NCBI RefSeq assembly: GCF_036194065.1
Contig: NZ_CP108095.1
Span: 1,426,001 to 1,490,000 of the forward strand
Length of the DNA: 64,000 nt
Direction of reading: 5' to 3'
DNA from: Streptomyces sp. NBC_00239
Lineage (GTDB): Bacteria > Actinomycetota > Actinomycetes > Streptomycetales > Streptomycetaceae
Made by a program: the position numbers and the translations under genes. Shown here one piece after another: positions 40,779 through 50,428 of this stretch (position 1 is its first letter; each line of letters starts with the position of its first letter). The notes under the pieces were generated by a model. The model was given only the letters and a program-made list of their open reading frames with translations. It ran no database searches and was not told the origin of the DNA.

Positions 40779-42356
40779 GTGACGCATCCGGAAATGGACG
40801 ACGGTTCGGGGCAGCGGGCCCGGCGCACGTGGTTCGGCGCGCTGAGCGGGCTGATCGCCGGGTTCGCCGGGCTGTGCCTGGCCGAGCTCGCGTCGGCCGT
40901 GGTCCGGCCGCAGTCCGGCCCGGTCACGGCCGTCGGCGGCGCGGTCATCGATGCGACGCCGACGGTGGTCAAGGAGTGGGCGGTGCAGGTCTTCGGCACC
41001 GCCGACAAGCTGGTCCTGCAACTGGGCATCCTCGTGCTGCTCGCCGCCTTCGCGGCGGCGGCCGGGGTGCTCGCGGTCCGGCGCCCGCCGGCGGGCGTCC
41101 TGACGGCTTTGCTGTTCGGACTGTTCGGCGCCGTCGCGGCCGTGGGGCGGCCCGAGGGCCGGGCGGCGGACGCGGTGCCGTCGGCGGTGGCGGGCCTGAC
41201 CGCCGCCGCGGTGCTGTACCTGCTGGCCGTACGGGTGCGCGCCGGGTACACCGGGCCCGGGTCGGCGCCGGACCGGCGCAGGTTCATCCACGTGGCCGCC
41301 GGCACCGTCGTGTTGTCCGGCCTGGCGGGGCTGGTCGGCCGGCAGGTGAACGCGTCGGGTGCGGCCGAGGCGGAGGCCGACCGCTCGGCGCTGCGGCTGC
41401 CGCCGCCGGCCTCCCCGGCCGAGCCGGTGCCGCCCGGCGCGGACCTGCGGATCCGGCAGCTGAGCCCTTTCATCACGCCCAACCGGGACTTCTACCGCGT
41501 CGACACCGCGCTGGTGGTGCCGAAGACCCGGGCATCGGACTGGTCGCTGACCCTCCACGGGGAGGGTGTGGCGCGGCCGCTGACGCTCGACTACGACGCG
41601 CTGCTGCGCCGCGAACTGATCGAGCGGGACATCACCCTCGCCTGCGTGTCGAACGAGGTGGGCGGGCCGTACGTGGGCAACGCCCGGTGGCTCGGGGTAC
41701 GGCTGGCGGACCTGCTGCGGGAGGCCGGGGTGCGGCCCCCTTCGCAGGGCGGGCCGGCGGACCAGCTGGTGGCCCGGTCGGTCGACGGGATGACGCTGGG
41801 CACGCCGGTCGAGACGGTCATGGACGGTCGGGACGCGCTGCTGGCGGTGGGCATGAACGGCGAGCCGCTGCCCTTCGCGCACGGCTTCCCGGTCCGGATG
41901 GTCGTACCGGGCCTGTACGGGTACGTGTCGGCCTGCAAGTGGCTCAGGGAGCTGCGGCTGACCACCTTCGAGGCGTACGACGCGTACTGGGTGAAGCGGT
42001 CCTGGGCGGCGCGGGCGCCGGTGAAGACGCAGTCGCGCATCGACACTCCGCGCTCCTTCGCCAAGCCGAAGGCCGGCCGGGTCGCCGTGGCCGGGGTGGC
42101 GTGGGCGCAGCACCGCGGGATCTCGAAGGTGGAGGTGCGGGTGGACGGCGGCGCGTGGCGGGAGGCGCGGCTGGCGGCGGCGGACACGGTGGACACCTGG
42201 CGGCAGTGGGTGTGGGAGTGGGAGGCGGCCGAGGGCCGGCACGAGCTGCAGGTCCGGGCGACGGACGGGACGGGGCGGACCCAGACGGGCAGGCGCGCCG
42301 GGACCGTCCCGGACGGGGCGACCGGCTGGCACACGGTGGTGGTGAACGTGTCCTGA
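40779..42356 (+). CDS. Membrane molybdopterin oxidoreductase (sulfite-oxidase family)
   Basis: About 525 residues. Five hydrophobic segments (for example ALSGLIAGFAGLCLAELA, LVLQLGILVLLAAFAAAAGV and FIHVAAGTVVLSGLAGLV) anchor it. A sulfite-oxidase-like molybdenum domain follows, with the metal-ligand Cys in TLACVSNEVGGPYVGNARW, then a C-terminal Mo-co dimerisation beta domain (ISKVEVRVDGGAWREARL). Membrane-bound members occur widely in actinobacteria; the substrate is uncertain (sulfite, nitrate or methionine sulfoxide types). The start is ambiguous between GTG 40770 and GTG 40779. Confidence 0.9.
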   Translation: MTHPEMDDGSGQRARRTWFGALSGLIAGFAGLCLAELASAVVRPQSGPVTAVGGAVIDATPTVVKEWAVQVFGTADKLVLQLGILVLLAAFAAAAGVLAVRRPPAGVLTALLFGLFGAVAAVGRPEGRAADAVPSAVAGLTAAAVLYLLAVRVRAGYTGPGSAPDRRRFIHVAAGTVVLSGLAGLVGRQVNASGAAEAEADRSALRLPPPASPAEPVPPGADLRIRQLSPFITPNRDFYRVDTALVVPKTRASDWSLTLHGEGVARPLTLDYDALLRRELIERDITLACVSNEVGGPYVGNARWLGVRLADLLREAGVRPPSQGGPADQLVARSVDGMTLGTPVETVMDGRDALLAVGMNGEPLPFAHGFPVRMVVPGLYGYVSACKWLRELRLTTFEAYDAYWVKRSWAARAPVKTQSRIDTPRSFAKPKAGRVAVAGVAWAQHRGISKVEVRVDGGAWREARLAAADTVDTWRQWVWEWEAAEGRHELQVRATDGTGRTQTGRRAGTVPDGATGWHTVVVNVS

Positions 42357-42388
42357 GTCGGGCCCGCACAAGACCTATCCATCACCTG

Positions 42389-42398
42389 TCACATGTGA
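42389..42398. promoter_or_regulatory. TCACATGTGA palindrome before the M6 protease gene
   Basis: A perfect 10-bp palindrome followed by AAATATTACC, in the short A+T-rich gap 43 bp before the protease start. It could be a regulator site in that promoter; no binding protein can be assigned. Confidence 0.35.
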
Positions 42399-42440
42399 AA
42401 TATTACCTGCGCTCCGTCCCGTTCGGAAAGGACACGTACG

Positions 42441-44768
42441 TTGCGCAGACTCATCGCGGCAGGCGCGGCGATATCCATCGCCCTGCTGACCGCTCCCGCG
42501 CTCGCCGCACCCCAGGCCGCCCCCGGCCCGCAGGCCCCCGCGGCCGCCAAGCCCTCCTCCGTCGAGGCGCCGCCGCCCGCACCCCAGGAGCTCCAGCGCC
42601 AGGCGCTGCGCCGGCAGGCACTGGAGCAGGTGGCCGCCGGCCGGCTGAAGACCGGCACGAAGGGCGTCCTCCCGCAGCGGGTGCAGGTGGGCAAGCGGTA
42701 CGTCGAACTCGCGCAGGAGCGCAAGGACAAGGTGTTCGTGATCCTTGCCGAGTTCGGCGACCAGGTGGACAACACCACCGAGTTCGAGGGGAAGCCGCGC
42801 TTCGGCGGCACGCCGGGCCCGCGCCACAACACCATCGGCAAGCCCCCGAAGGCCGACAACCACACGGTGTGGCGCAAGGACTTCGACCGCTCTTACTACC
42901 AGCGGCAGTTCTTCTCCGCCGAGCCGGGCGCGGTGAGCCTGCGCAACTACTACCGGACGCAGTCCTCCGGCCGTTACGACATGGACGGCCAGGTCACCGA
43001 CTGGGTGCGGCTGCCGTGGAACGAGGCCCGGTACGGGACGGACAACTGCTCCGAGTCGGGCCAGTGCCGCACCAACTGGGACCTCGTGCGCGACGCGAGC
43101 AACGCCTGGTACCACGGCGAGCGGGCCAAGGGCCGCAGCGCGGCCGACATCAAGGCCGAGCTCGCCGAGTACGACGTGTGGGACCGCTACGACGCGGACC
43201 GCGACGGCAACTTCAACGAGCCCGACGGGTACCTCGACCACCTGATGGTCGTGCACGCGGGCAAGGACCAGACCTGGGGCGGCGGCACGCAGGGCAAGGA
43301 CGCCGTGTGGGCGCACCGCTGGTTCGCGTACTGGAACCAGGCGGGCACGGCCGGGCCCGAGGGCAACAAGGCGGGCGGCACCCCGGTCGGCGACACCGGC
43401 ATCTGGGCGGGCGACTACCTGACCGGCGGCGAGAACAGCGGAGTCGGCCTGTTCGCCCACGAGTTCGGGCACGACCTGGGCCTGCCGGACATGTACAGCT
43501 CGGACGGCGACAACAGCGTGAACTTCTGGTCGCTGATGTCGTCCGGGTCGTACCTCGCCAAGGGCCGCAACACCACCGGTGACTTCCCCGCCGACCTCGA
43601 CGCGTGGAGCAAGCTCCAGCTGGGCTGGCTGGAGTACACGGAGGCCGACGCGGGCCGCAAGACCCGCGCGGTGCTGGGCGTTTCGGGCTACAACACCGAG
43701 GACCCGCAGGCCCTGCTGGTGCACCTGCCGCCGTCCGTCACCACCACCGACCTGACCGACCCGTTCGAGGGCGGCAGCCAGTGGTGGAGCGGCACCGGCG
43801 ACTTCATGGACAACACGCTGAGCCGGACCGTCGACCTGACGGGCACCACCGCGGCCGACGGCGCCCGGCTGGACGCACGGGTCTGGTACGACATCGAGCA
43901 GGACTTCGACTACCTGACCGTTGAGTCCTCCGCGGACGGCGGCCGTACGTGGTCGGCGCTGCCGGGCACGGTGGCCGGCGCGCCGATCCCCCCGAAGGGC
44001 GTCACCGGCACCTCGACCGGCTGGGCCGAACTCTCCGTCCCGCTGGACCGGTTCGCCGGCACCTCGGTGCAGCTGCGACTGCGGGTGACCTCCGACAGCA
44101 ACACCCACGGCAAGGGCGTCACCTTCGACGCGCTGCGCATCTCCGCGGCCGGCCGCGACCTGCTGCGGGACGGTGCCGAGCAGGGCGCCAACGGCTGGAC
44201 CGCAGTCAAGTGGTCGCGCACCGAGGGTCGTACGGGCAAGGCCGAGCACCCGCGCGCCTACCTCGTCGAGAACCGCAGGTACGTGGGCTACGGCTCGTAC
44301 CTGAAGACCGGCCCGTACAACTTCGGCTGGGGTTCGGACCCGGTCCGCAAGGACACCGTGGAGTTCTACCCGTACCAGCAGGGTGTGCTGGTGTGGCTCT
44401 GGGACACCGCGTACAGCGACAACACCACGAAGGCGCACCCCGGTTCGGGCATGCTGCTGCCGGTGGACGCGCGGCCGCAGGCCCTGCGGTACACGGACGG
44501 GACCGCGCTCAACGCGCGGGCGCAGACCTTCGACGCCACCTTCTCGCTGCGCCCCAGCGACGAACTGGTCATGCACCGCAACGGTGTTCCGGTGCTGATA
44601 CCGGAGCAGCCGGGCGTGCCCGCCTTCGACGACCGCACCGGCGTCTACTGGACCCCCGAGCTGCCGCAGGTCGGCGTGAAGGTCCCGAACACGGGCACCA
44701 GGATCACCGTGGTCAAGGAGGCCGCGGGCGGCCGCGTCACGACCGTCCAGGTCAGCCCGTCGAAGTGA
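42441..44768 (+). CDS. Secreted M6-family metalloprotease (immune inhibitor A type)
   Basis: A 775-residue exported protease. The signal peptide (RRLIAAGAAISIALLTAPALA) and a Gln/Ala-rich propeptide precede the catalytic domain with the zinc motif HEFGHDLGLPD near residue 340. The C-terminal part has immune-inhibitor-A-like beta domains (FEGGSQWWSGTGDFMDNTLSR). A calcium-binding-like loop DADRDGNFNEPDG appears near residue 250. The TTG start has AAAGGA about 9 bases upstream. It degrades extracellular protein. Its end is followed by a small and then a very strong hairpin. Confidence 0.93.
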   Translation: MRRLIAAGAAISIALLTAPALAAPQAAPGPQAPAAAKPSSVEAPPPAPQELQRQALRRQALEQVAAGRLKTGTKGVLPQRVQVGKRYVELAQERKDKVFVILAEFGDQVDNTTEFEGKPRFGGTPGPRHNTIGKPPKADNHTVWRKDFDRSYYQRQFFSAEPGAVSLRNYYRTQSSGRYDMDGQVTDWVRLPWNEARYGTDNCSESGQCRTNWDLVRDASNAWYHGERAKGRSAADIKAELAEYDVWDRYDADRDGNFNEPDGYLDHLMVVHAGKDQTWGGGTQGKDAVWAHRWFAYWNQAGTAGPEGNKAGGTPVGDTGIWAGDYLTGGENSGVGLFAHEFGHDLGLPDMYSSDGDNSVNFWSLMSSGSYLAKGRNTTGDFPADLDAWSKLQLGWLEYTEADAGRKTRAVLGVSGYNTEDPQALLVHLPPSVTTTDLTDPFEGGSQWWSGTGDFMDNTLSRTVDLTGTTAADGARLDARVWYDIEQDFDYLTVESSADGGRTWSALPGTVAGAPIPPKGVTGTSTGWAELSVPLDRFAGTSVQLRLRVTSDSNTHGKGVTFDALRISAAGRDLLRDGAEQGANGWTAVKWSRTEGRTGKAEHPRAYLVENRRYVGYGSYLKTGPYNFGWGSDPVRKDTVEFYPYQQGVLVWLWDTAYSDNTTKAHPGSGMLLPVDARPQALRYTDGTALNARAQTFDATFSLRPSDELVMHRNGVPVLIPEQPGVPAFDDRTGVYWTPELPQVGVKVPNTGTRITVVKEAAGGRVTTVQVSPSK

Positions 44769-44817
44769 CGGCGGCCGGGTGAACCCGGCCCGGTAGTGCG
44801 TGCGTACGGATTCGGAT

Positions 44818-44865
44818 CCGGCGGGCGGGGTGGGGGTGCGGCTGCGCCCCCACCCCGCCCGCCGG
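44818..44865. terminator. 19-bp perfect hairpin between convergent genes
   Basis: The arms at 44818-44836 and 44847-44865 are exact complements (19 bp, very GC-rich) with a 10-base loop. A smaller hairpin GGCCGGGT-GA-ACCCGGCC (44773-44790) follows the protease stop directly. Together they should end both the protease and the convergent P450 transcripts. Confidence 0.85.
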
Positions 44866-44869
44866 CGCG

Positions 44870-46129
44870 TCAGGGGCGCAGCCGGACCGGGAGGACTTCC
44901 ACGCTGTTGCCGATGTAACTGGGCTGGTAGGGGAGTTCGGCCTCGGGGTGGGCGAGGTCCAGGTCGGGGAAGCGGGCGAACAGCCGCTCCAGGGCGATGG
45001 TGGCCTCCATCCTGGCCAGCGGGGCGCCCAGGCAGTAGTGCGCGCCGTGCCCGAAGGACAGGTTGCGGGCGGCGCCCGGCCGGGTCACGTCGAAGCGGTC
45101 GGCGTCGTCGCCGTACGCTTCGGGGTCGCGGCCGGCCGCCGTGTACCCGGCGAGCACGGGCGTGCCCCGCGCGATGACGGCGCCGCCGACGGTGATGTCA
45201 CGGGTGGGGTAGCGGAACGGGAACCAGCTGACCGGGCCGTCCCAGCGGAGGGTCTCGTCCACGACGTCGGACCAGGTCGCCTTGCCCGACCGGACGAGTT
45301 CCAGCTGGTCCCGGTGGGCGCACAGGGCGCGGACCGCGTTGGTGATCAGGTTGAGGGTGGTCTCGTGGCCGGCGACGAGCATCAGCCGCATGGTGCCGAT
45401 GAGTTCGGCCTCGCTGAGCCGGTCACCTTCGGCCTCGCGGGCGGCGATCAGCGCGCTGGTGAGGTCGTCCCCGGGATCCGCCCGGCGGGCGGCGGCGATG
45501 GCGCCCATCAGCTGGACGAGTTCCAGTACGGCGGCCATCGCCTCGGCCGGGGTGGTGTCGGTGGCGATGATGACCTTGTGGGACAACTCGTGCAGCCGGC
45601 CGCGGTGTTCGTGGTCGACGCCGAGCAGTTCGCAGATCACGCTCATCGGCAGCGGCAGGGCGAAGTGCCGGCGCAGGTCGGCGGCGCCGTCGGGGGACGC
45701 GGCGGCCGCCGCGTCGAGGTCGTCGAGGAGGGTCGCGGCGAGCTCCTCGATCCGGGGCCGCAGCTGCTCCACGCGGCGGGCGGTGAAGGCCGTGCTGACG
45801 AGGGAGCGCAGTCGGCGGTGGTCGGCGTCGTCGGAGGTGTGCATGCCCTGCGCGTTGGCGAAGGCCCGCAGCGGCCAGTCGGCGGGTATCCGGCCCTCCT
45901 GAAGGGCCGCGAAGTGCCGGGCGTCCTTGGCCACATCGGGATGGGCGAGGAACTCCCTGAGCGCCTCGTGGCCGAGTACGAGGGCGCCCGGCACCTCACC
46001 GGGCAGTACCACCTGGGCGACCGGCCCGGCGGCGCGCAGCCGGGCGTTGAGGGCGTGCGGGCAGCCGCCGGCCGGATCGATGCGGTGCGGCGGGGCCGGC
46101 GTGGTCACGGTTTCTTCGTTCACTCGCAC
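44870..46129 (-). CDS. Cytochrome P450 (CYP107-like, canonical I-helix)
   Basis: A 419-residue P450 with textbook motifs: I-helix AGHETT, K-helix ETLRW and heme loop FGHGAHYCLG. It is typical of actinobacterial CYP107-type enzymes that hydroxylate small molecules. No ferredoxin lies next to it. The GTG at 46129 was taken; a GTG at 46123 is also possible. It stands alone between a strong terminator and a divergent control region, so it is unlikely to belong to the polyketide cluster or to the conflict-like operon on the other side. Confidence 0.92.
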   Translation of the reverse strand: MRVNEETVTTPAPPHRIDPAGGCPHALNARLRAAGPVAQVVLPGEVPGALVLGHEALREFLAHPDVAKDARHFAALQEGRIPADWPLRAFANAQGMHTSDDADHRRLRSLVSTAFTARRVEQLRPRIEELAATLLDDLDAAAAASPDGAADLRRHFALPLPMSVICELLGVDHEHRGRLHELSHKVIIATDTTPAEAMAAVLELVQLMGAIAAARRADPGDDLTSALIAAREAEGDRLSEAELIGTMRLMLVAGHETTLNLITNAVRALCAHRDQLELVRSGKATWSDVVDETLRWDGPVSWFPFRYPTRDITVGGAVIARGTPVLAGYTAAGRDPEAYGDDADRFDVTRPGAARNLSFGHGAHYCLGAPLARMEATIALERLFARFPDLDLAHPEAELPYQPSYIGNSVEVLPVRLRP

Positions 46130-46346
46130 AACAGTGCGGCCTGGCGGGCGGGTTGTTCAAGCCCGTACCGCTGCCCGTCCCGCTGCCCAGCCCCGTGTCC
46201 CGTCCCCCCGCCCCGTCGCGGTGGTCCCGCGGGGCGGCTCCGGGTCGAACTCCGGTCGCGTACAGGGAAAACCGCTTCGCGGCGCCCGGCGGCGGACATC
46301 ATCGTGGACGGAAGGCCACGGGGCGCGCGCGGGGCACGGCACGGCA

Positions 46347-46388
46347 GTCGGTCGGATCGGTCGGGTCGGTCGGTCGGGTCGGTCGGCG
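46347..46388. repeat. GGTCGG tandem repeats before the CHAT gene
   Basis: Six to seven copies of GTCGG/GGTCGG-like units lie 20 bp upstream of the CHAT start, inside the 278-bp divergent region (46130-46407). They may be a slippage-prone tract or regulator sites; no promoter consensus is visible in the rest of the gap, which is C/G-rich. Confidence 0.6.
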
Positions 46389-46407
46389 GACGGCAGCGGA
46401 GGGGTGC

Positions 46408-49400
46408 ATGGCGGACACGGAGCAGGGCGGCCGGGCGGGTCTCGTCGCATGGCTGGGACACGCGTGGCAGCGGTGCCGGGAGCTGATGCCGCCGGACGGC
46501 GGCCGCTCCCCCGACCCCGAGGGGTTCGACGCGGCCATCGGCGAACTGGAGCAGCTGGAGCGGCTGCTCGCCGACGACGAGGAGTGGGGCCGCCGGACGG
46601 CGGCCCGGCTGGGCATGGTCCTGGCCGTCCGGTACGCGGCCGGCGGCCCGCCACAGGACCGGGCGCGGGCCGCGGAACTGCTGCGCCGCAGCCGCGCGGC
46701 CGGGCCGGGTGCCCCACTGCCCGCCGACGAACGGCAGGCAGCCGCCCTGATGCTGATGACCGTGGTGTTCCCGGTCAACCCGACCGGCCTGGACCCGCAG
46801 GGCCGCAAGTCCGACGTGTCCGACGTGCTGAGCTGGCTGGCGCGCAACCCGGAGGCCGCGAAGGCCTGCGAGGAGGAGGTGCAGGCCCTGGCCGCCGAGG
46901 TGAAGTCCGCACCGCTGCCCGATGTGCTGGGCAGCCCCGCGCGGCTCTTCCTGGAGTCGCTGGACGACAGCGACCCCACGGCACGCATGACGCAGGCCCT
47001 GGACGCGATGCCGCACTCGAACCCGAACGTCGCGGAGCTCCGCACCATGCTGCACCTGGTGTCCGAGCTGGGCAAGGCGCCCCGGAAGGACCGGACCGGC
47101 GACGACCCGGACGTCGTCCGGCGAGACTCCGAACTCGCCGAGATCGGCTCCCAGGCGATGCTGCCGGCCATGCTCGACCTCCTGGAGGCCTCCCGGGCCG
47201 GCGATCCCGCCCGCCTCGAACGGGCACTCCTCGTCGTACGGGAGGCGCACGCCCGGATGCCGCCGGACCATCCGCTGGCCCGGATCCTGTCCGCCGTCGC
47301 CGGCCCGCTGCTGCACATGGCCGGCATGGTCGGCGGCAGCCACCAGGACGCGGCGGCCGGCGGCGAGCTGATCGCCCGGCTGGCGCAGCTCATCGCCTCC
47401 GATCCGACCGGCGAACTCGCACCGATGGGCCTGGCCCTCAAGGTGATGCTGCTCGGACTGCGGATCGAAGCGGCGCGGCATTCCGGTGATCCCGGCACGC
47501 TGGACGAGGTCATCGACGAGCTGCACGAGCTGGAGGCGGTGACGCCCGCCGGCCACGACCAGCACGTCCAGACACGGCTGTTCCTGGGCGTCGCCTACGG
47601 CCAGCGCGGCCTCGGCCGGAACGACCGGGCCGACCTGCTGCGCGCCGCCCAGTACCTCGAACACACGCCTGAGCTCCCGGCGTTCGCCTTCGGACTGACC
47701 GGAGACCTACCCGCCCGGCTGGCCGAGATCGGCCGGCTCACCCGCGCGGCGCTCGACGGCGACCCCCAGCAGGCCGCGCCGATCACCGAGCCCGGACCCG
47801 ACGCCCCGCTCCGGGAACGGTGGGGCGCGGCGAGCGCCCTGCACCTGCGGTGGGGCCTGTTCAAGGACCCCGCCGACCTCGACCGGACCATCGACCAGCT
47901 CATGCTGTTCCGCGCGGGCCTGCGGGACGGCCTCGGCGTGCCCTTCGCCCCGGCCGCCCTCGACATCCTCGCGCAGAGCCTGCGGGAGCGGTCGGCGGCC
48001 ACCGGGAGCGACGCCGACGCGAGCACGGCGACCGAGGTCGCCCGCGAGGCGCTCCGGCACCTCGGCGCCACCGTCGCCCTCCAACTCGGCGCGGAGCACG
48101 GCCTCCTGGCCGCCCGGTCCGGCGCCGAGTACGCCGTACGGGCCGCCCGCTGGGCCGCCGGCCGCGGACAGGTCGAGGAAGCCGTCGACGCCCTCGAACT
48201 CGGGCGGGCGCTCGTCCTCCGGGCCGCCTCCGCCGCCGCTTCCGTACCCGAGCAGCTCGCCGCGCTCGGCCACGAGGAGCTGGCGGCCGCCTGGCGGGAG
48301 AGCGGCGGGGCGCAGCCCGGGGACACGGACGAGCTGCCCCGGGAGCTGCCCAGCCGGCTGCGCCGCGAGGCGCTGGAGGCCCTCGGCTACCGGGACGCCG
48401 ACGGCGGCCTGTTCACGACGCCGACGGTCGGGCAGCTCACGGCCGGGCTCGCGGACTGCGGGGCGGACGCGCTGGTCTACCTGATCGCCGGGGAGGGCGC
48501 GGAGCCGGGGCAGGCCCTGGTGATCGGACCGGAGACGGGGACCGCGGCGATCGCCCTGCCGCTGCTCTCGGGCCCCGGCCGGCGGCCCCTCGACACGTAC
48601 CTCGACGCCGCCGCCGACCGTGACCCGGACGATCCGGACCGGCGGGCCGAGGCCGTCTGGGAGGAGGCGCTGTCGGAGCTGTGCGACTGGGCGTTCCCGG
48701 CCGCCCTGTCCCCGGTGCTGGCCCTGGTCAACTCTCGGATCGCGGCCCGTCCCGACCGCCGCGACCGGCCGGGGCCGATGCGGCTGGTGCTGGTGGCGTG
48801 CGGCCGGCTGGGGGTCGTGCCGTGGCACGCGGCGCGGCTGCCGCGGACCATGCCGTTCTCCTACGCCTGCCAGGTCCTGGCCGTCAGTTACGCGGCCTCC
48901 GGGGGCCAGTTCCTGCGTGCGGCCGCCCGGGACCGGCGCGCGCCGGGCGAGGCGCCGGTGCTCGTCGCGGATCCGCGGATGGAGCTGACGCGCGCCGAGC
49001 AGGAGGTCACCTGGCTGCGCGAGGCCTGCTACCCGCGGGCCCGGCTGCTCGGCGACTTCTACGAGCCGTCCGTACGCCCCGAAGGACCCGGTACGCCCGA
49101 CGAGGTGCTGGCGGCGCTGCGCGGCCCGCTGTCGCTGCTGCACGTGGCCTCGCACGGGTCGGCCGGGATCCGGCCGACGGTGTCGGCGCTGCACCTCGCG
49201 CTGCCCGACGGCCGCGAACCGGGCATGGGGGACGAAGACTTCGGCGGCGGGAGGGACGGCGGCGCCGGGTCCGGAGGAGGCAGGTCCGGCGGCGGGTCCG
49301 GCGGCGGGCACGATGCCGGGATGCTGACCGTGACGCGGCTGCTCGACGGCGGGGGGCCGGAGGACGGGCCCGCCGCGCCCGACGGACCGCTGGTGGTGCT

Positions 49401-49740
49401 CAGTGCCTGCGAGACCGACCTGAGCACCCGCGACCACGACGAGGCCCTCACCCTCGCCACCGCGTTCGTCGCCAACGGGGCTCGGGACGTGGTGGGTTCG
49501 CGGTGGACCACCCGGGACAGCGCGTCCGCGCTGATGATGGCGGTGTTCCACCACCACGTGGCGGTCGAGGGGCGCAGCCCGGCCGACGCCCTGCGGGAGG
49601 CACAGCTGTGGATGCTCGACCCCGGCCGCCGCGACCCCGGCACACTGGACGGCGAACTGCTGCGCGAGGCGACACGTCAGGATCTCGACCGGCTGCCCTC
49701 CTGGGCGGCGTTCATCCACCAGGGAAACCCCGGCTGTTGA
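46408..49740 (+). CDS. CHAT-domain caspase-like protease with helical repeat N-terminus
   Basis: A 1110-residue protein. The first 650 residues are almost wholly helical with TPR-like repeats (GAEYAVRAARWAAGRGQVEE; ALELGRALVLRAA). The C-terminal third is a CHAT domain with the His-Cys dyad: His916 in LHVASHGS and Cys1001 in VVLSACETD, followed by ATAFVANGARDVVGSRW. A Gly-rich insertion separates the two catalytic segments. CHAT proteases are effectors in bacterial immunity and cell-death systems, cutting partner proteins when the repeat region is triggered. GGAGGGG stands just before the ATG. It begins a block with Xre/ParS-like, RES and macro genes; GAAAGGAG straddling its stop primes the next gene. 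Confidence 0.92.
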   Translation: MADTEQGGRAGLVAWLGHAWQRCRELMPPDGGRSPDPEGFDAAIGELEQLERLLADDEEWGRRTAARLGMVLAVRYAAGGPPQDRARAAELLRRSRAAGPGAPLPADERQAAALMLMTVVFPVNPTGLDPQGRKSDVSDVLSWLARNPEAAKACEEEVQALAAEVKSAPLPDVLGSPARLFLESLDDSDPTARMTQALDAMPHSNPNVAELRTMLHLVSELGKAPRKDRTGDDPDVVRRDSELAEIGSQAMLPAMLDLLEASRAGDPARLERALLVVREAHARMPPDHPLARILSAVAGPLLHMAGMVGGSHQDAAAGGELIARLAQLIASDPTGELAPMGLALKVMLLGLRIEAARHSGDPGTLDEVIDELHELEAVTPAGHDQHVQTRLFLGVAYGQRGLGRNDRADLLRAAQYLEHTPELPAFAFGLTGDLPARLAEIGRLTRAALDGDPQQAAPITEPGPDAPLRERWGAASALHLRWGLFKDPADLDRTIDQLMLFRAGLRDGLGVPFAPAALDILAQSLRERSAATGSDADASTATEVAREALRHLGATVALQLGAEHGLLAARSGAEYAVRAARWAAGRGQVEEAVDALELGRALVLRAASAAASVPEQLAALGHEELAAAWRESGGAQPGDTDELPRELPSRLRREALEALGYRDADGGLFTTPTVGQLTAGLADCGADALVYLIAGEGAEPGQALVIGPETGTAAIALPLLSGPGRRPLDTYLDAAADRDPDDPDRRAEAVWEEALSELCDWAFPAALSPVLALVNSRIAARPDRRDRPGPMRLVLVACGRLGVVPWHAARLPRTMPFSYACQVLAVSYAASGGQFLRAAARDRRAPGEAPVLVADPRMELTRAEQEVTWLREACYPRARLLGDFYEPSVRPEGPGTPDEVLAALRGPLSLLHVASHGSAGIRPTVSALHLALPDGREPGMGDEDFGGGRDGGAGSGGGRSGGGSGGGHDAGMLTVTRLLDGGGPEDGPAAPDGPLVVLSACETDLSTRDHDEALTLATAFVANGARDVVGSRWTTRDSASALMMAVFHHHVAVEGRSPADALREAQLWMLDPGRRDPGTLDGELLREATRQDLDRLPSWAAFIHQGNPGC

Positions 49741-49750
49741 AAGGAGCGGC

Positions 49751-50428
49751 ATGAGCGCCGAGCGAAAGCTTGAGCGGCTGATCGCGGAACACCGCGACAG
49801 CATCCGCGCGAGCCTGGACGCCGAGCAGTTCGCGGTGCTGTTGGAGCGGCTGCGCGCACTGGCCGCGAGCGGGCCCGAGACCCGGAGCAGGCGGCGCGCC
49901 CTGCAGGGGGTGCGCCTGGCCCTGCTCCCGCTGCCGCTCGACCATCCGGTGCGGCTGGCGCTTGACTCCGTACGGGGCGCGGCGGTGCTCGACGATCCGT
50001 CCGACGTGCTGGACGCCCGGGTGCTGCTGGCGCTCCTCACGCCGGCCGACGTACCGGTGGCCGCGGAGACCGCCGCCGTGGTGGCGGGGGCGCAGCGGCG
50101 GCTGCTCGCGGCGCCGTCGCTGTCGTCGGCGCAGGCCCGGGAGCGGTGCGGCGGGGAGTTGCCGGCGCACGAACTGATCCGGCTCGACGACCCCGAACGG
50201 GGGCCCCGCTACCCGGTGTTCCAGTTCCAGTCCGGCACCGGAGGTCCGGTCCCGGTGGTCCGGGAGGTCAACCGGCTGCTGATGGCCGAGGTCGATCCGT
50301 GGGGGGCGGCGCACTGGTGGCTGTCCGGGAACAGCTGGCTGGAGGGCACGCCGGCCGAGTTGCTGGGGCGGCTGCCCGACGCGCGGCTCGCCGGGGCGGC
50401 CCGCGCGCTGGTGGAGGGGGAGCTGTGA
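49751..50428 (+). CDS. Antitoxin-like protein with Xre/MbcA/ParS toxin-binding C-terminus
   Basis: A 225-residue protein. The N-terminal half is helical. The C-terminal 90 residues carry the pattern of the toxin-binding domain of RES-partner antitoxins: GPRYPVFQFQ, VVREVNRLLM, WWLSGNSWLEGTPAELLG and a final AARALVEGEL. The stop overlaps the GTG start of the RES gene, the arrangement of Xre-RES toxin-antitoxin pairs. It lacks an obvious Cro-like DNA-binding HTH, so it may neutralise without autoregulating. Recognition rests on this motif order and the neighbour; I cannot run a profile. Confidence 0.7.
   Translation: MSAERKLERLIAEHRDSIRASLDAEQFAVLLERLRALAASGPETRSRRRALQGVRLALLPLPLDHPVRLALDSVRGAAVLDDPSDVLDARVLLALLTPADVPVAAETAAVVAGAQRRLLAAPSLSSAQARERCGGELPAHELIRLDDPERGPRYPVFQFQSGTGGPVPVVREVNRLLMAEVDPWGAAHWWLSGNSWLEGTPAELLGRLPDARLAGAARALVEGEL

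Noticed and set aside
39765..42371. 868-residue minus-strand frame across the alpha-galactosidase and the molybdopterin enzyme
   Set aside because: Spans two well-supported genes on the other strand and shows no motif.
46130..46407. A named promoter for the CHAT gene
   Set aside because: Only GGTCGG repeats and GC-rich DNA are seen; no -10/-35 pair was good enough to report.
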